From contig QZCP01000175.1 of NCBI GenBank assembly GCA_003956705.1, positions 1 to 64,000 on the forward strand: 64,000 bases of DNA, written 5' to 3'. Source of the DNA: Brevipalpus yothersi. Lineage: Eukaryota > Arthropoda > Arachnida > Trombidiformes > Tenuipalpidae. Positions 20,949 to 32,329 of this stretch are shown piece after piece. The notes below the pieces were generated by a model. The model did no database searches. It was not told the origin of the DNA and worked only from the letters and a program-made list of their open reading frames with translations. Both the position numbers and the translations under genes were made by a program. Positions within the stretch are counted from its first letter, which is position 1; every line of letters begins with the position of its first letter.

Positions 20949-22857
20949 AACTGTCTGTGGTCAGTCAAAATCCATCCCTACCTTCACGTGGTGCTGACTG
21001 TTTAACACTGACAGGGCTCTGGTAATCTATTAATAATAGAATTGAAAATATTTGACCAGTTCTCGAAATCAAAGCTCCACCTCAGAGAAATACCAAAAAA
21101 AGCTTTTTTTGACCGACTTCTCCCAATTTTCCGGACATGAAATAAGGCCCATCTTATCTCACTTCCGATGAGAGATAAGAAAGTGTTATCACTACTTGAT
21201 AGTAACACCATTTTTTTCTCATCTCGCATCCAGCTCATCTGACACAATTCGAGACCTCATATTCATGATCCTTGTCAAAAGTTCATCTAAGACCAAATAA
21301 AATTTTCAAAATCAAAAATGGGCCATTTCCGGACACGTCCTTTGTTCATTCAAACTCATTCGTGATATCAATATTGATATCAATTATGCCATTCGCTGCT
21401 TTCCTGATTCTGAACTCTATTTCCCAATTTTACATCCATCCCGAAAGAATGGATCAGACAAACGGTCTTTGGGGGCTTTCCTTTCAAGGCAAGATATGCG
21501 AAATCTACTTTTCGTTTTCAACCCTCAGCGTCTCCGAGTCACAAAGTTGATCTCTTTAGGACATCCTTCCATTGGAATCACCGATCATTGTGTTTGGCTA
21601 CACACTATCAATTCCAAATCTTAGCCCATAAGTCTACCTTATGGACAAATGCGTGCTCTACTAAAAATTTTGCTTTTATTGAAAGAATCTTCATTGCTGA
21701 AGGGTTGGATGATAATAACCTGAAGGAGAATTTACTTCATTTTTCTCTCGTATCTTTCACTTTCACTAAAATATTCATTAGTGGTTACGAGCCTGAGGAT
21801 ACTGTTTCCCCTGAGAAGATAGATGGTTATTGCTTGTATCCAGAGGATAAAATTTGTGGTCTCTTGGAGAATGGTTTGTTTCATTCTGCAGGAAGAGCAG
21901 ATTTGCTGAGACTTGAAGCTCTTGATTCTGCCAAATTACTCAAATCTCCTCGGAAACTGCTTCCAATTTTTCCGAGAGCGATTTCATAAGAAATCTACTG
22001 TGTAATGGTATTTATAATCTCTTGCATGGCTTTGTTCATCGACAAAATTTTGCAAAAAATCTAACCAAATCAGCTTATTCGTTCCACGGAAAAGCTAATT
22101 CTAATCAAAATAAATGAATATAGTTCTGATTTCAACCATTATAGGATCCTCTCAGTTTCATCACGAGAATTGGTACCTGCGGATAACTCAAGCAATGACT
22201 TGTTTCTATTTCATCAGACAAAGAAATCCATCAACAGATGAATATCTGAAATATTTTTCAATTTTCATAGCTATTTTCCAACGTAGATCTCCAGTCTGAA
22301 GAGAATATTTATCTAAATTTATTCATCTCATTGAGAACCCTCAAAAAATCAGTATTCCGAGTTAGTCTTCTCAGAAAAATAGTTTTCCTCGAATTATTTT
22401 TACAAAAAATAGATGAAGCATCTAATAATTATGTTTTTCAAATAGAAAAAGAAAAACTTTCCTAGTATCGAGATTTGTTTTGGTTTCATCATAGTTATGC
22501 AAAACTACCCCCTGAACCATGTATGGGTTGAAATACCCCCCTCTACTACTATTCTCATGTATGATCTCCTCCATCCCAGGATCAGTGTCTTGAGCAGATA
22601 TTGGTTGTTGAATTCTTTCCATAGGAATGCTATCATCAATTTTTACAATGTTGAAACCAAGTCACTCGAATCATCGAGCAATTACGAGAAGAATCTGAGT
22701 CTTCTATGGTTTGATTCATGGTGTGTTGGTTTTACCTTAGCTCAAATGATTCATAAAAGTACATGATAACTTTTTTCATGGTTATATGGATAACATAGCA
22801 ATTGCAATCAAGTTAGTTATCATCTCTTGAATATGCATGTTATGCTTCAACTTTCGA
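20949..22857 (+). other. Spacer with weak ORFs, type I flank at the end
   Basis: A 133-codon ORF (21588-21989) and one at 21272-21550 have protein-like composition but no recognised motif. Reading all three frames suggests one older coding stretch broken by frameshifts. From about 22570 to 22790 the sequence is the type I 3' flank duplicon. Confidence 0.35.
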
Positions 22858-23410
22858 TCCCAGAACTTTTCCCGTGTTTTGCCTTTTTCTACTGGGAATC
22901 GTCATCTTAAGCAGCTCTTAAGTATTATATTGTCATAATATAAATGACATTGTAATATCAGAACAAACTCGACCTATTCATTGGTGTACACCACCGTGTT
23001 TCTCAAACCTTTCAATGGCTGGGCACTGTATTTCGAAGCTGATTGGAAATGAAGGAATTTTGATCGAGGAATTCCATGACGAGATCAAGCTGCCTCATAA
23101 GCTCAATAAGAGAGGAAACAGCATCGGTCATTTTAGATGTAAGAGAGCTGTAAGATGTTTGAAATCCTGCTGGTGTCTACCTATTGAAAGTTACGCAAAT
23201 AGAATCTAGTAAATCATTATCAAGCGTGGAGCATACATAATGATCAGTGCATTCACCATTCATGAGCAGAGACAATCGATTGTCATGCAGGCACTGATAC
23301 ATATTATAACAGTCATATTGATGACCATCATAATGGCGTTGGCCATTAGAACATATCTCTATATAACTAGAAAGGTCAAAGAATATGAGAACTACTTGCT
23401 CAGCCATTAG
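22858..23410 (+). pseudogene. Sema relic with a third tail type
   Basis: The start region of a Sema gene (22873-22930) is followed by the FLKPFNGWALYFEA segment, then directly by the IPT-like part (IKLPHKLNKRG, about 23080). Most of the propeller and PSI module are deleted and frames are broken. The last part is open: IKRGAYIMISAFTIHEQRQS, a TM helix (ALIHIITVILMTIIMALAI) and a Tyr-containing tail (RKVKEYENYLLSH) unlike type I or II. Confidence 0.75.
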
Positions 23411-24589
23411 CTACAGTCCAGTTCTCATCCATTCCATTCCAAAATCCACATTCCAAACAGCTAAAACAAGCTGAACTGGTGTGGTGTGAGCTTCTGACCA
23501 GTGGAGACATTTCATCAACTAATTGAGTATCTAACTAATATTGTCTGAAGAGCTGTATCAACTCATAATACATGAGGAGTCCAGAACTCTTGATTTCGAA
23601 ATGATGTTTGAAAATTCTTGGGTAAAATAAGAATGGTCTCAGAATAAGAAGCAAACTGAGATAATCAGCTCCTCATGGCTCATAATCATAACAATTCTCT
23701 CCAGTCTGCTAAATGTAAATTGAGCTTCTATGAATGAGGAAGCTGTTGAAGCTTTGTTCCGCAGGATCTAATAGCCTTTTTCTAGTAATTGTAAGTCAAC
23801 AGATCTTTTCCAATAGAGGAACAATAATCAGTGCTAAGATTGAGAGAATTTCAAATTTTTCCTGAAATTGCTACTTATCAACTACATTAAGAAATTTTGG
23901 AGGAGATTTGATCATCTTCCCCATGAGGAACTGGAACAAAATACAATGTGTCAAGAAATCTGGGAATCTTCGGTAATCATTTCCTGGGAGCTTCTATCGT
24001 GATATTTCATCGACAAAAGGGTATGAACTCAGACAGATCTCCTTCTACTCACGATCTGTAGTCCCTCTTAAGGCTCAGGAGATTGTTCAGAAGTTATGGT
24101 ATAGGAAACAGAAAATAAGGTGAAAATCTGAACCTCTCTTTGGGAGATAATTTGATTACAAAAGATTACATGAAAGAGAAGACTGTTCCAACTATAAAAT
24201 AATTATATTTTGCATCTCATTTCTTCTGGTCTGAATGAAATTTTTGACTATTTCATATAACCAAGGATCTTCACCCATGAGCTTGTATTAGATATGAATT
24301 ATATTCTATCAAATCGGAAAAAGTGTGATGAAGTATAGCAGCTCCATCATTGACGTTGGTCCAGGGTATCGAAAGCCCTGATTCTAATCAAAAAGTGCAC
24401 AACAATATTTTTGCACGACGTTAATGTTTCCTAATTATTTCATTGTTAGTAAGTAACTTTGTTGCGAGGCCAAAGTCCAACTTTGGTCCAGAATAACTTA
24501 TACGATCAATAATTTTATAGCTTTGGTTAAATTTGAACTCAAGATTTCTTTCAGTGATTTGAATTCGTTACTCATCAATCTAATCGATA
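23411..24589. other. Spacer
   Basis: No supported gene or element. A short upstream-duplicon phrase appears from about 24440. Confidence 0.4.
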
Positions 24590-25176
24590 GCTACACTATT
24601 ATATATCTTGATCTGTGTTTATTCTCGATGATGGAGGGAACTATTTCACAGACTATCAGAATCAATCCAAGAACTTCAATCGGTTATATTGCATATAAAA
24701 TTACTCTACAAATTGGGTAACAAAACTGATATCCCATCTCATCGAATGATTTGATCTCAAAAGGTTGTCAAGATCATTTCCTCTCCTAAGGTTCAGGTCA
24801 AATGAGTTGATGATCAAAACTCATCGATTCTATGAAGGAAGTAAGGAGGAGTTCATCGAATAATAGTAATCATTCGAAACTCGAAACCAGAGTTTATTAA
24901 GAAAAAGAAAGGCATGCACTCAGGATTTCAATCCATCGCAAACATAGAAGATACTAACATTAATTGTCAATTTATCGGAGATCATGGATTGAAATTTCGA
25001 ACGAATGAATTTTATCGATTGAGAGGCAGCACTGGCAGGAAGAGGGTGAAGAGATATCTTTTTCCTGGATATTGTTGTTTTGTTTACAATTTTTGGGATA
25101 TTTCAAAATAATTTTTATGAAGCTTCTTACCATTTCTTGAGGGTAAATGCGATGCGTGATTTCGAACACTTTTTCC
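24590..25176 (+). promoter_or_regulatory. 5' flank duplicon of Sema gene C
   Basis: Nearly the same as the upstream region of gene B (12080-12530), without the MITE. The ATG at 25147 is in frame with the main start at 25177, as in gene B. Confidence 0.5.
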
Positions 25177-26932
25177 ATGCTTGGTTCACTTCTGCTAGAG
25201 ATCGTTATCTTGGTCAATTCTCGAATATCTCATTGTCATGATGAAAATGAGATCGTCAATTTTAATGATGTTCATGCTAAGATTGATCAAATCTTTGAGA
25301 TATCCTCCTCAAAAACCAGAATATATTATGGTGGGGATGTGTCTTTGGTTTTCGATGCAAACTTGATCAATTCAATACAATACAAGACCATTTTTCTCAA
25401 ACCTTTCAACGGCTGGGCACTGTGTTACCGGAGTTACCATTATTTCATTGTGAAACCTAATGGAGGGAAATTCACTGAAAAGAAAGATGGAAATATTTAC
25501 TTCGGACCAATGAGCAACAATGGTTTTTGGGCTTATAAGATGAACTCTGGGGGGGAAATCTGGTAACTTCACCTTGCAAGCTATTGAGACACAACAAGGC
25601 AGAATATCAGATTACACGAATTTGACTGTTCTCGATATTCCAATAACGAAAAATGAATCCTGGCATGTGGAGAGAATCTTTGAATGGAACAGCGAACTTT
25701 TTTTATGCGCATATTCACAAGGATCAATCATATTGGTTATTCGTCTGAAAAGTTTGCCTAAAAATAGTAACATGAAAGGGACATACATTTCAAGTTTCTT
25801 CACTGGTGGGAAAGGGGCAGTCAGCTTCCTACCATCATATCCTGATCCTATCTTGTATTTTTATCGGGAAGGTGGAGAGGGACGTGAACTCTGTCCGATA
25901 AAATTGAAAGATGCTGTAAGAATATCAGATGAAGGCATTGAAAAATGTCGCAATGAGAAGGAATATCCATCCTTTTTTCTCAATCTTGAGCCGTTTATCT
26001 ACAATCGATCTCGAGTATCATGGGCTGATGGAAGAAAATGTGACGAAATGATCCCTCTGTTTCATTTCAATGAATCTATTTCGTGTTTCGATATCATTTG
26101 GCAACAATTAGGTTTAGTGACTTACTCTGTTGGTTTAAACTTCCATGCCAAGATTTTGGCTTATCCTAAAGATAATCAAGATTTTCGATGTGATCTTGGC
26201 GAAGAAGATGGAAATAATTGTACATTCGCCGAAATACAACCTATTCAGGGAAAAATAAAATCAACTTATTGGAACTTTGATAATTTCACTCTGATTCGAT
26301 GGACTGAGAGTGGTCAGAGGAAGCAATTCAGACTCCTCGATTGCAAATATTTTCTTTCATGTTCTCTCTGTACACTGTATGGAGCTTTCGATTGCCGATG
26401 GACTTCTTCGAGGTGTATTAAGAAAAAGAACATTACCGAAAACCCTCAAATCCAATGCTATTCTAATGTTACTGCAATCGCGAGAAATGATGGAATTTTC
26501 AGCAAGATGTTCGAAGTGCGAATCAATCTGCCTCATAAACTCAATGAGAAAGCTAAAGAAAAAGCATCAGTCCTATTAGATGATGAGTTTTCTGATGTTC
26601 AATACATTGATAATACTTACTTGCTCATAACAGATAAGATAAATTATAACAAATCAATAATTGTTATCAAGCGAGGAGCATTCAAGATGATCAACCCATT
26701 CACTATTTTTGTGCAGAAACAATCCAACTTCATAATCCTATTGATATATATTGTTATTCCCATATCAATCCTCATAGTACTAGCACTGATAGCTGGAATT
26801 ATCATCTATTTAGTGAAAAATATTGGAAAAGCTAGGATAGACTCCGTCCTCTCGATGTCAAGCTCTAGTCCCTTACCCATGCGATCTGAGGCTAGAACAC
26901 CATCAGTGAGTTCTGGTCGGAGGATCAACTAG
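25177..26932 (+). pseudogene. Plexin-like Sema/PSI/IPT protein, gene C, frameshifted
   Basis: Signal peptide start MLGSLLLEIVIL at 25177. The frame runs to a stop at 25566 and resumes one register away (25574-26932, 452 codons). The break is at a run of seven G (25549-25555) where intact paralogues have a G run compatible with continuous reading, so one extra G explains it. Everything downstream is open: propeller, PSI module (CEY replaced by CKYFLSCSLC, CRWTSSRC), IPT-like segment, TM and the type II Ser-rich tail (MSSSSPLPMRSEARTPS). Either a young pseudogene or a homopolymer error in the assembly. Confidence 0.8.
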
Positions 26933-28149
26933 TGTCATCAAAATTTTCAATCTGAAATGTTGTTAAGTTCTGAACAAGAAAAGCATGGAAAGAATCCATC
27001 ATTTCATAATGGGTTAACAGATATCATAGTAAAAAAATTTGATTAGAATTAAACTTTTAATAATGAATTTCTTGCCTCTCAATTCAATGTGTTCATTGAT
27101 GATCAGAGCCGAAAATAACGAAAAGGTTATGTGAGTGAGAAATGGAGCTCAAAGTGTTGACGTTCGCTGAGATATGTTCAACTTTCAGATTTACAAAAAA
27201 CTTTCGAAACCTCAAGTCATGCCGATTGTCTGATCATTTGATGAGTATGCAAAGAAGAACTTATCTGAATGACTCAGATTAGATGAAATGATATAAGCGC
27301 CTTTGTTTCTATATCACAGTAGGCTGATGACCTCAATTAGACAATTCATCAGCTCTATTAAAGGGAATGCTTTAAATCGGTAACATTTTATTGAGTTGGG
27401 AATCATTTGACAAATTAATTGAATAAAATTATTAAATTCAATTGCAGATCTGTTATTTCTCTGTTCTCAGGCCAGCAAAGTGTTCAATAATAGTTCTCGT
27501 TTAATTTAAGTTCAGCGTTACATATCATTGGTTTCGAAAAATTGTAATTAATGAATCAATTCTACTTAACTTTAGCTGTGGCGCTAGTGTCCTAAGGAAA
27601 ATTCATCGGTAAAGTTTGACCGTTCATCCTTCATTGATAGATGGTCCCGTTAGCCATTTATCCAGAGTGTTGATCATTGGAACTTTCATTTTTTTACTAA
27701 ATAGAGAAATATATAAATTGAAAATATACCTTCTATGAATAATTGCAGTCTAGGATCCCTTAGACTTGAATCTAAAACACTACCTCTAAGTTTCAGCAGA
27801 TTAATCAGGCTTTTCTTCAAACAGTGAATTGAAAATATCACATTGTAGCCATGGATTACCGAAAATATTTTCCGTCGAGAAGTGAACCGAGAAAAATCAT
27901 AATTCAATAAATTAAATCAGATCTTGACTGTGAATTATGTCATCGATTATTGGTTATTTTTCGAGTTTTCCTTCATTACTCTTAAACTCTGCGATAAATG
28001 ATTCTTCTGATTCATTAATGAACGAAAAAAAATTCGAATAATCTATGAACTTTTCGGGGGGGAGTAGAAGCTCGTATCTCCATCTCTTGAAGTTCAAAGA
28101 AATCAGTCAAACTCTCGAGAATGAAGTTTATTCATCAGAAATATTATTG
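26933..28149. repeat. Type II 3' flank duplicon
   Basis: No gene. Repeated behind gene E (46885-48240), behind G (60167-60694 plus 62864-63200) and at the window start. An ATTAAA variant poly(A) signal lies at 27048-27053. Confidence 0.65.
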
Positions 28150-28516
28150 CTGAAGGGGACGTCTTTACATCGGAACTTTGCAGACACCTCTTCCACAATT
28201 ATCTCGTAATAATTAGCATTCGTTTAGATATATTTTACCATCAGAGCCACAAACAGGATCCTGGTTCGAGAGACAATGCCTCTAAGGCATACTCGGGGAC
28301 ACTTGTTACCACCCACAACCCACAATTCCATTTCTGCATGATATATTTATTGGAATATATTTTGCCATCACCACGACAAACAGGATCCAAAATTTCCAAA
28401 CAAATCAGAGGACAAAGCCTCTTACTTATTCCACAGGCTTTCCATTCAGAGACTGTCAGATTCATCCTTTCGATTAGCAATATAAAGGAAAATGGTATCA
28501 GAATGATCCATTCCAT
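28150..28516 (-). pseudogene. Kazal-domain gene copy 1, exons fused and damaged
   Basis: Minus strand: MEWIILIPFSFILLIERM at 28516 is a plausible signal peptide, followed by a Kazal core (CPLICLEILDPVC-GDGKIYSN) in which the fourth Cys is Tyr (NKY). At the position where other copies have a GT splice donor after KNCG/ENCG, this copy reads GGGTTGTGGG and runs straight into a second Kazal core out of frame (CPRVCL... at about 28305). The intron is lost and the reading frame is broken. Secreted protease-inhibitor-like gene in origin. Confidence 0.65.
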
Positions 28517-28565
28517 TCCAATTTGAATTATGTTGAATCATTTTCAACATATTCATATCTTACAT

Positions 28566-28672
28566 ACCCACAATTTTTCATTTCCATCTCACATCTTGAC
28601 ATTTATATTTTTTCATCAGACCCACAGACAGGTGAATCTTCAATGCACTCTTGAGGACATTCTTCCACCAAA
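28566..28672 (-). pseudogene. Additional Kazal exon relic
   Basis: Reads CPQECIEDSPVCGSDEKI, then an in-frame TAA where the conserved Tyr belongs, then SRCEMEMKNCG followed by the splice donor GTATGT. An intact donor with a dead core. Confidence 0.6.
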
Positions 28673-29924
28673 GGGTGGAATAATCTTGTGAAGAGAGGAA
28701 TTCTGTTAAGCTTAATTGAATTACATGTCTTCAGATTAGTGGCAAGAGCAGAATGTCACAAAGCTTTCCTGCGAAAAAATTCTCTGAAAACTTTATCAAA
28801 TGATCGGATCTCAAGATCTAATCGAGATATAAAAATTTTTTGAATCATTCCCTCTCTCTTCCTCTCTCTCTTTCACTCTCTTTCGTTCTTCTTCCTCCTT
28901 CAATGAATTTTTTCGACCATTTCATCTATTCCATATTTTCGACCATTGGGCATCTTTACGGTATCACTCCATCAAATGAAAATCATTCCTCTGATCTCAC
29001 ACTATTCAGAGCACTTCCCATGGATGAAAAACTGCATAAATGGATGAATGATCTATTCAAAGGATCAGAATATCGTCCGACTAGAATTCCTCTTGATGGT
29101 GATCTCAGTTAGTGATGTATGAGCTAATTGATCCTCATCCAGCTCATATGGTTGATTCTTGGAAATCAAATGCATTCGATTTACATCATAGGAAATGAAG
29201 CCCTAACTCCGTTGGGATTTTTATGATTCATATCACTTCTCAAAAATTCATCGAAACAGTGTTCCCTTAGAGAACATAACATGATTGATTACTGTTACTT
29301 CTGATCACAATCTTTTTCCGCTCTGGATGTATCATTCAACCATGGATAGAAATTTTCCGCGTTAAGTGGATTGATGAAGCGCATCTACATGTAAGTTATT
29401 GTTATTTTGAATTGCCAGAAGATGTGAAACTGGCCATCAACAAAATTGAAACCGAGATCGAGCAAATTAAGTGGCCTCATAAGCTGTATGTAAACTCAAG
29501 AAAGAGTGCATATGCTAATTAAAATCCCTTTCCTCCTTGACTTATGACTCATGTGGAGTGGGTAATCATCGTAACCTTTTACAAAGTTTTGTCAAGAATT
29601 CCGTTGAGCTCTTAGATTCTCTGCAATCCAGAATCGAGGCATTCGGAAACAGAGATGAATGCAATGTGAGCACTCCAGTTATTCATTGTTGGTGGAGCTG
29701 AACAGAGCGAATGTCAACAATTTGAGCACTGAAGATTCTTCGATTGATTGCGATTTCAAATAAACGTAAATTATCAATTAAGGCAGAACAGAAAAGAACA
29801 GGAAGGGGAAGCGAGACATTTATATTTGTATACATACATGTTCTGCTTAATATTGTTCGCAATCGTTTGAATGTTTTAAAATTATTGTCCTGGAGCTTTT
29901 AATCATCTCTTGAACATACATGCG
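28673..29924. repeat. Flank duplicon shared with the right edge of the window
   Basis: 28720-29230 matches 63490-64000 closely, including a CT-rich stretch (28847-28895) and GATGAAAAACTGCATAAAT. An ORF of 90 codons at 28840 is open by chance: its counterpart at 63605 is in a different frame. Confidence 0.6.
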
Positions 29925-30095
29925 ATACGTGATCTCAAATTCTCAGAACTGTTCCTTACGTTCACATTCAACTCACCTCTGGTGAGGGTCGTTACATCCT
30001 TAGCAATTTTTGGAAATCCTATTTTCATAACCAGAATAACATGGCAAATTTTGATGACTTTTTTGGTGAAATTGATCGAATTTTACCAATGATGA
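29925..30095 (+). pseudogene. Sema relic, start region only
   Basis: Similar to the leader and first codons of the Sema genes (ATGCGATACGTGATCTCAAAT..., AATAACATGGCAAATTTTGA), with no open frame. Confidence 0.5.
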
Positions 30096-30480
30096 TGAAA
30101 AAAACCAACTTACAGACTATCAGAATCAGTCTTCGAACTTTGATTGAGATGTAGCACATAAAATTACCCTTTCAATTGTGTAACAGAACTGATATTCCAT
30201 CTCATCTCATCTTATTGATTCTATGGATGAAGTAGTGTGGAGCTCATTGGTTGAAAGTGATCATTTGGAACTCGAGGCTGGCGTCCATCCAGGAGCAGAA
30301 TGTCATGCAATTCAAGCGCTCAAGAATTTAATCCATCGCAAACCTAAAAGATACCATGCATCCCAATGCAAGCCAATTAAGGTCGCATTTGAAATAGCAC
30401 AAAAGGTACACAGAATATATTCTCACAATAACAGGAGTAACATCAATAGTGATCACTGATCAAGAATATAACGTTTCTTA
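30096..30480. repeat. Upstream duplicon fragment
   Basis: Resembles the far-upstream part of the Sema 5' flanks (CAGACTATCAGAATCAGTC). The 78-codon ORF at 30223 is within it and not supported. Confidence 0.45.
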
Positions 30481-31000
30481 CCAATAAGGTACAGAAATGG
30501 TCGTCCTCACTTGACCACTTATCCCTACCTAATGATCTGTATCTCAATAATATTACTTGTCATCGTTAGCTCTCTCTAACTTCCGATCTTTACATAAACT
30601 ACAAGTTTTATACTTCTGCATAAGTTGTCGAAATCGGTTGATTCTATTTGCTTCAGTCATCAAGCCCACTCTCTCACGTTGCAAAGCTGTTCTTTGGCTT
30701 ACAATTCCCCTTTGCTAAGAGAAGAAGTCTCTGCTTCCGCTTATACAGTTTATTTCCCTCTCAACCAAGATTTCTCTTAATACTTTTGGGCAAAGCTTGA
30801 CATTTAGGACACATATACATGGACATAGAACAAAACATTTCAGTACATATCTTAGCATAACATTAAATTGAATATCATATAGTAAACACCACATAGAATT
30901 TTTCTTTCAACATTCCGAATTTTTCAGCTCTGATTGGTTAGATTCATTCGTCCACAGAGTCTGCTGATTGCACTTTTTCATCCACTATCTTACCTACAGA
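30481..31000. other. Spacer, possible minus-strand coding trace
   Basis: On the minus strand 30560-30720 reads as basic, Cys-containing peptide (MTEANRINRFRQLMQKYK, then CSLCKDRK) and may belong to the broken gene at 31001-32100. Otherwise nothing supported. Confidence 0.3.
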
Positions 31001-32100
31001 TCAAATGCTGGGAGCGGTTGTCTTTGTCCGTTCAATGATTGCTCTTGTCACTCTGAAACTGATCAGATTCAATGTTCTTGAGCATCTCCTAAGAAAGTCA
31101 TCGTGGTCTGAAGTCAAACCTGGATACTCTCCCTCACCATTGTTAAAACGCATGGCCTTTCCATTTAAGCTAATACCTCTTCTTTTGATTAAGCAGCACA
31201 CAGCTTCCCATTCACCTCCAAGATTACATCTCTTGTTTCTTCAATGAAAACAAACTGATTCTTTTCCATACCTCCATCCACTTCTGACTCTGTTAAACAA
31301 AAATCATCTAGCTTGTAAGTAGTCTCCCACCAGGGTCGAATATTTTTGATTGTTTGCATTTTCTGAGGGAAAAGTGTATAATTTTCAATTGTATGAACTG
31401 ATTGATCGGACACTGTGACACTTTTTTCGATAGGTTCCTAATCATACAAAACTCTTGGTGATTTGATTGAGATTGATACTCTTTGGAGCCCATGATCTTC
31501 ATTCGTGAATCAGTATACTGTTGCTCCTCATCTTCAATTTTCACGATAAAATTGCATTCATTCATATTCGATATCAGCTCGTTCGTTTTGATCAACATTT
31601 TGTCATTAGAGAGAGCATCATCTAATTCCATATATAATGTTTCACAAGGGCTGGGATGCACACTAGTCCCCTGGTTATGAGCCAAACTTGGTCTTAAAAT
31701 AATACATGGGCTAAAAATTTTACTTTCATCACTCAATGTTCTATCATCATTTTATATATTATGATTGTCATTGTACATTGTACATCATTTGTATATCATT
31801 TGCTTAGGCTCACCATAACATCTTGCTTTCATTTCATCTACCTATTTAGGCCTGATTATTCGTGAATTGTCTAGTCTTCTCTGCCGAATAAGTCGGTCCA
31901 CGAGTTTCTTGGCATTTTCAGCTGCTATTGGATTCTCAATTTTTGCGATATCGTCAAGTGACCATTCAATATTCTTAACATTTAACATCAATCCGTCCAC
32001 AGTATTCAGGTCCTCAGGTACACCCAGGACTTGAGGTTGTTGAGCGAACCCTCATGAATTTGTTTGATGATCAATCTCTCGTCGATATCCTTGTCAAATT
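31001..32100 (-). pseudogene. Unidentified minus-strand gene, multiply frameshifted
   Basis: Four successive minus-strand pieces look coding: about 32090-31849 (VDGLMLNVKNIEWSLDDIAK ending at TAG), 31736-31308 (142 codons), 31413-31189 and 31201-31001. Consecutive pieces overlap and continue one another after a change of frame (the third ends EVNGKLCAA, the fourth continues from its overlap as CCLIKRRGISLN). Intron structure cannot be excluded between the first two. Charged, soluble composition, no motif recognised. It interrupts the Sema array between C and D and is probably an insertion or a dead host gene. Confidence 0.4.
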
Positions 32101-32329
32101 TTTTACACACATATTGTACGTTCGGGATGAAGAGATATGAAGCTTTCGATTTCGGATGAGTAAGTTTTATTGATTAAGGCAGCACTGGCGGGAAAAGGAG
32201 ATATTTTCCTACCAATATTGTTGTTTTGTTTACAATTGTCGAGATATTTCAGAATGGTTTTCATGGAGCTTTTCACTATTTCTTGAGGATACATACGATT
32301 CGTGATTTTGAATACTTGGAACTTTTTCC
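32101..32329 (+). promoter_or_regulatory. Leader block of Sema gene D
   Basis: The conserved 110-bp leader is present, but the upstream ORF start has changed to ATACGATTC, so the mini-ORF of genes A, E and G is absent here. Confidence 0.5.

Noticed and set aside
28840..29112. 90-codon ORF and its partner at 63605-63814
   Set aside because: The two copies of the same DNA are open in different frames, so it is not a conserved protein.
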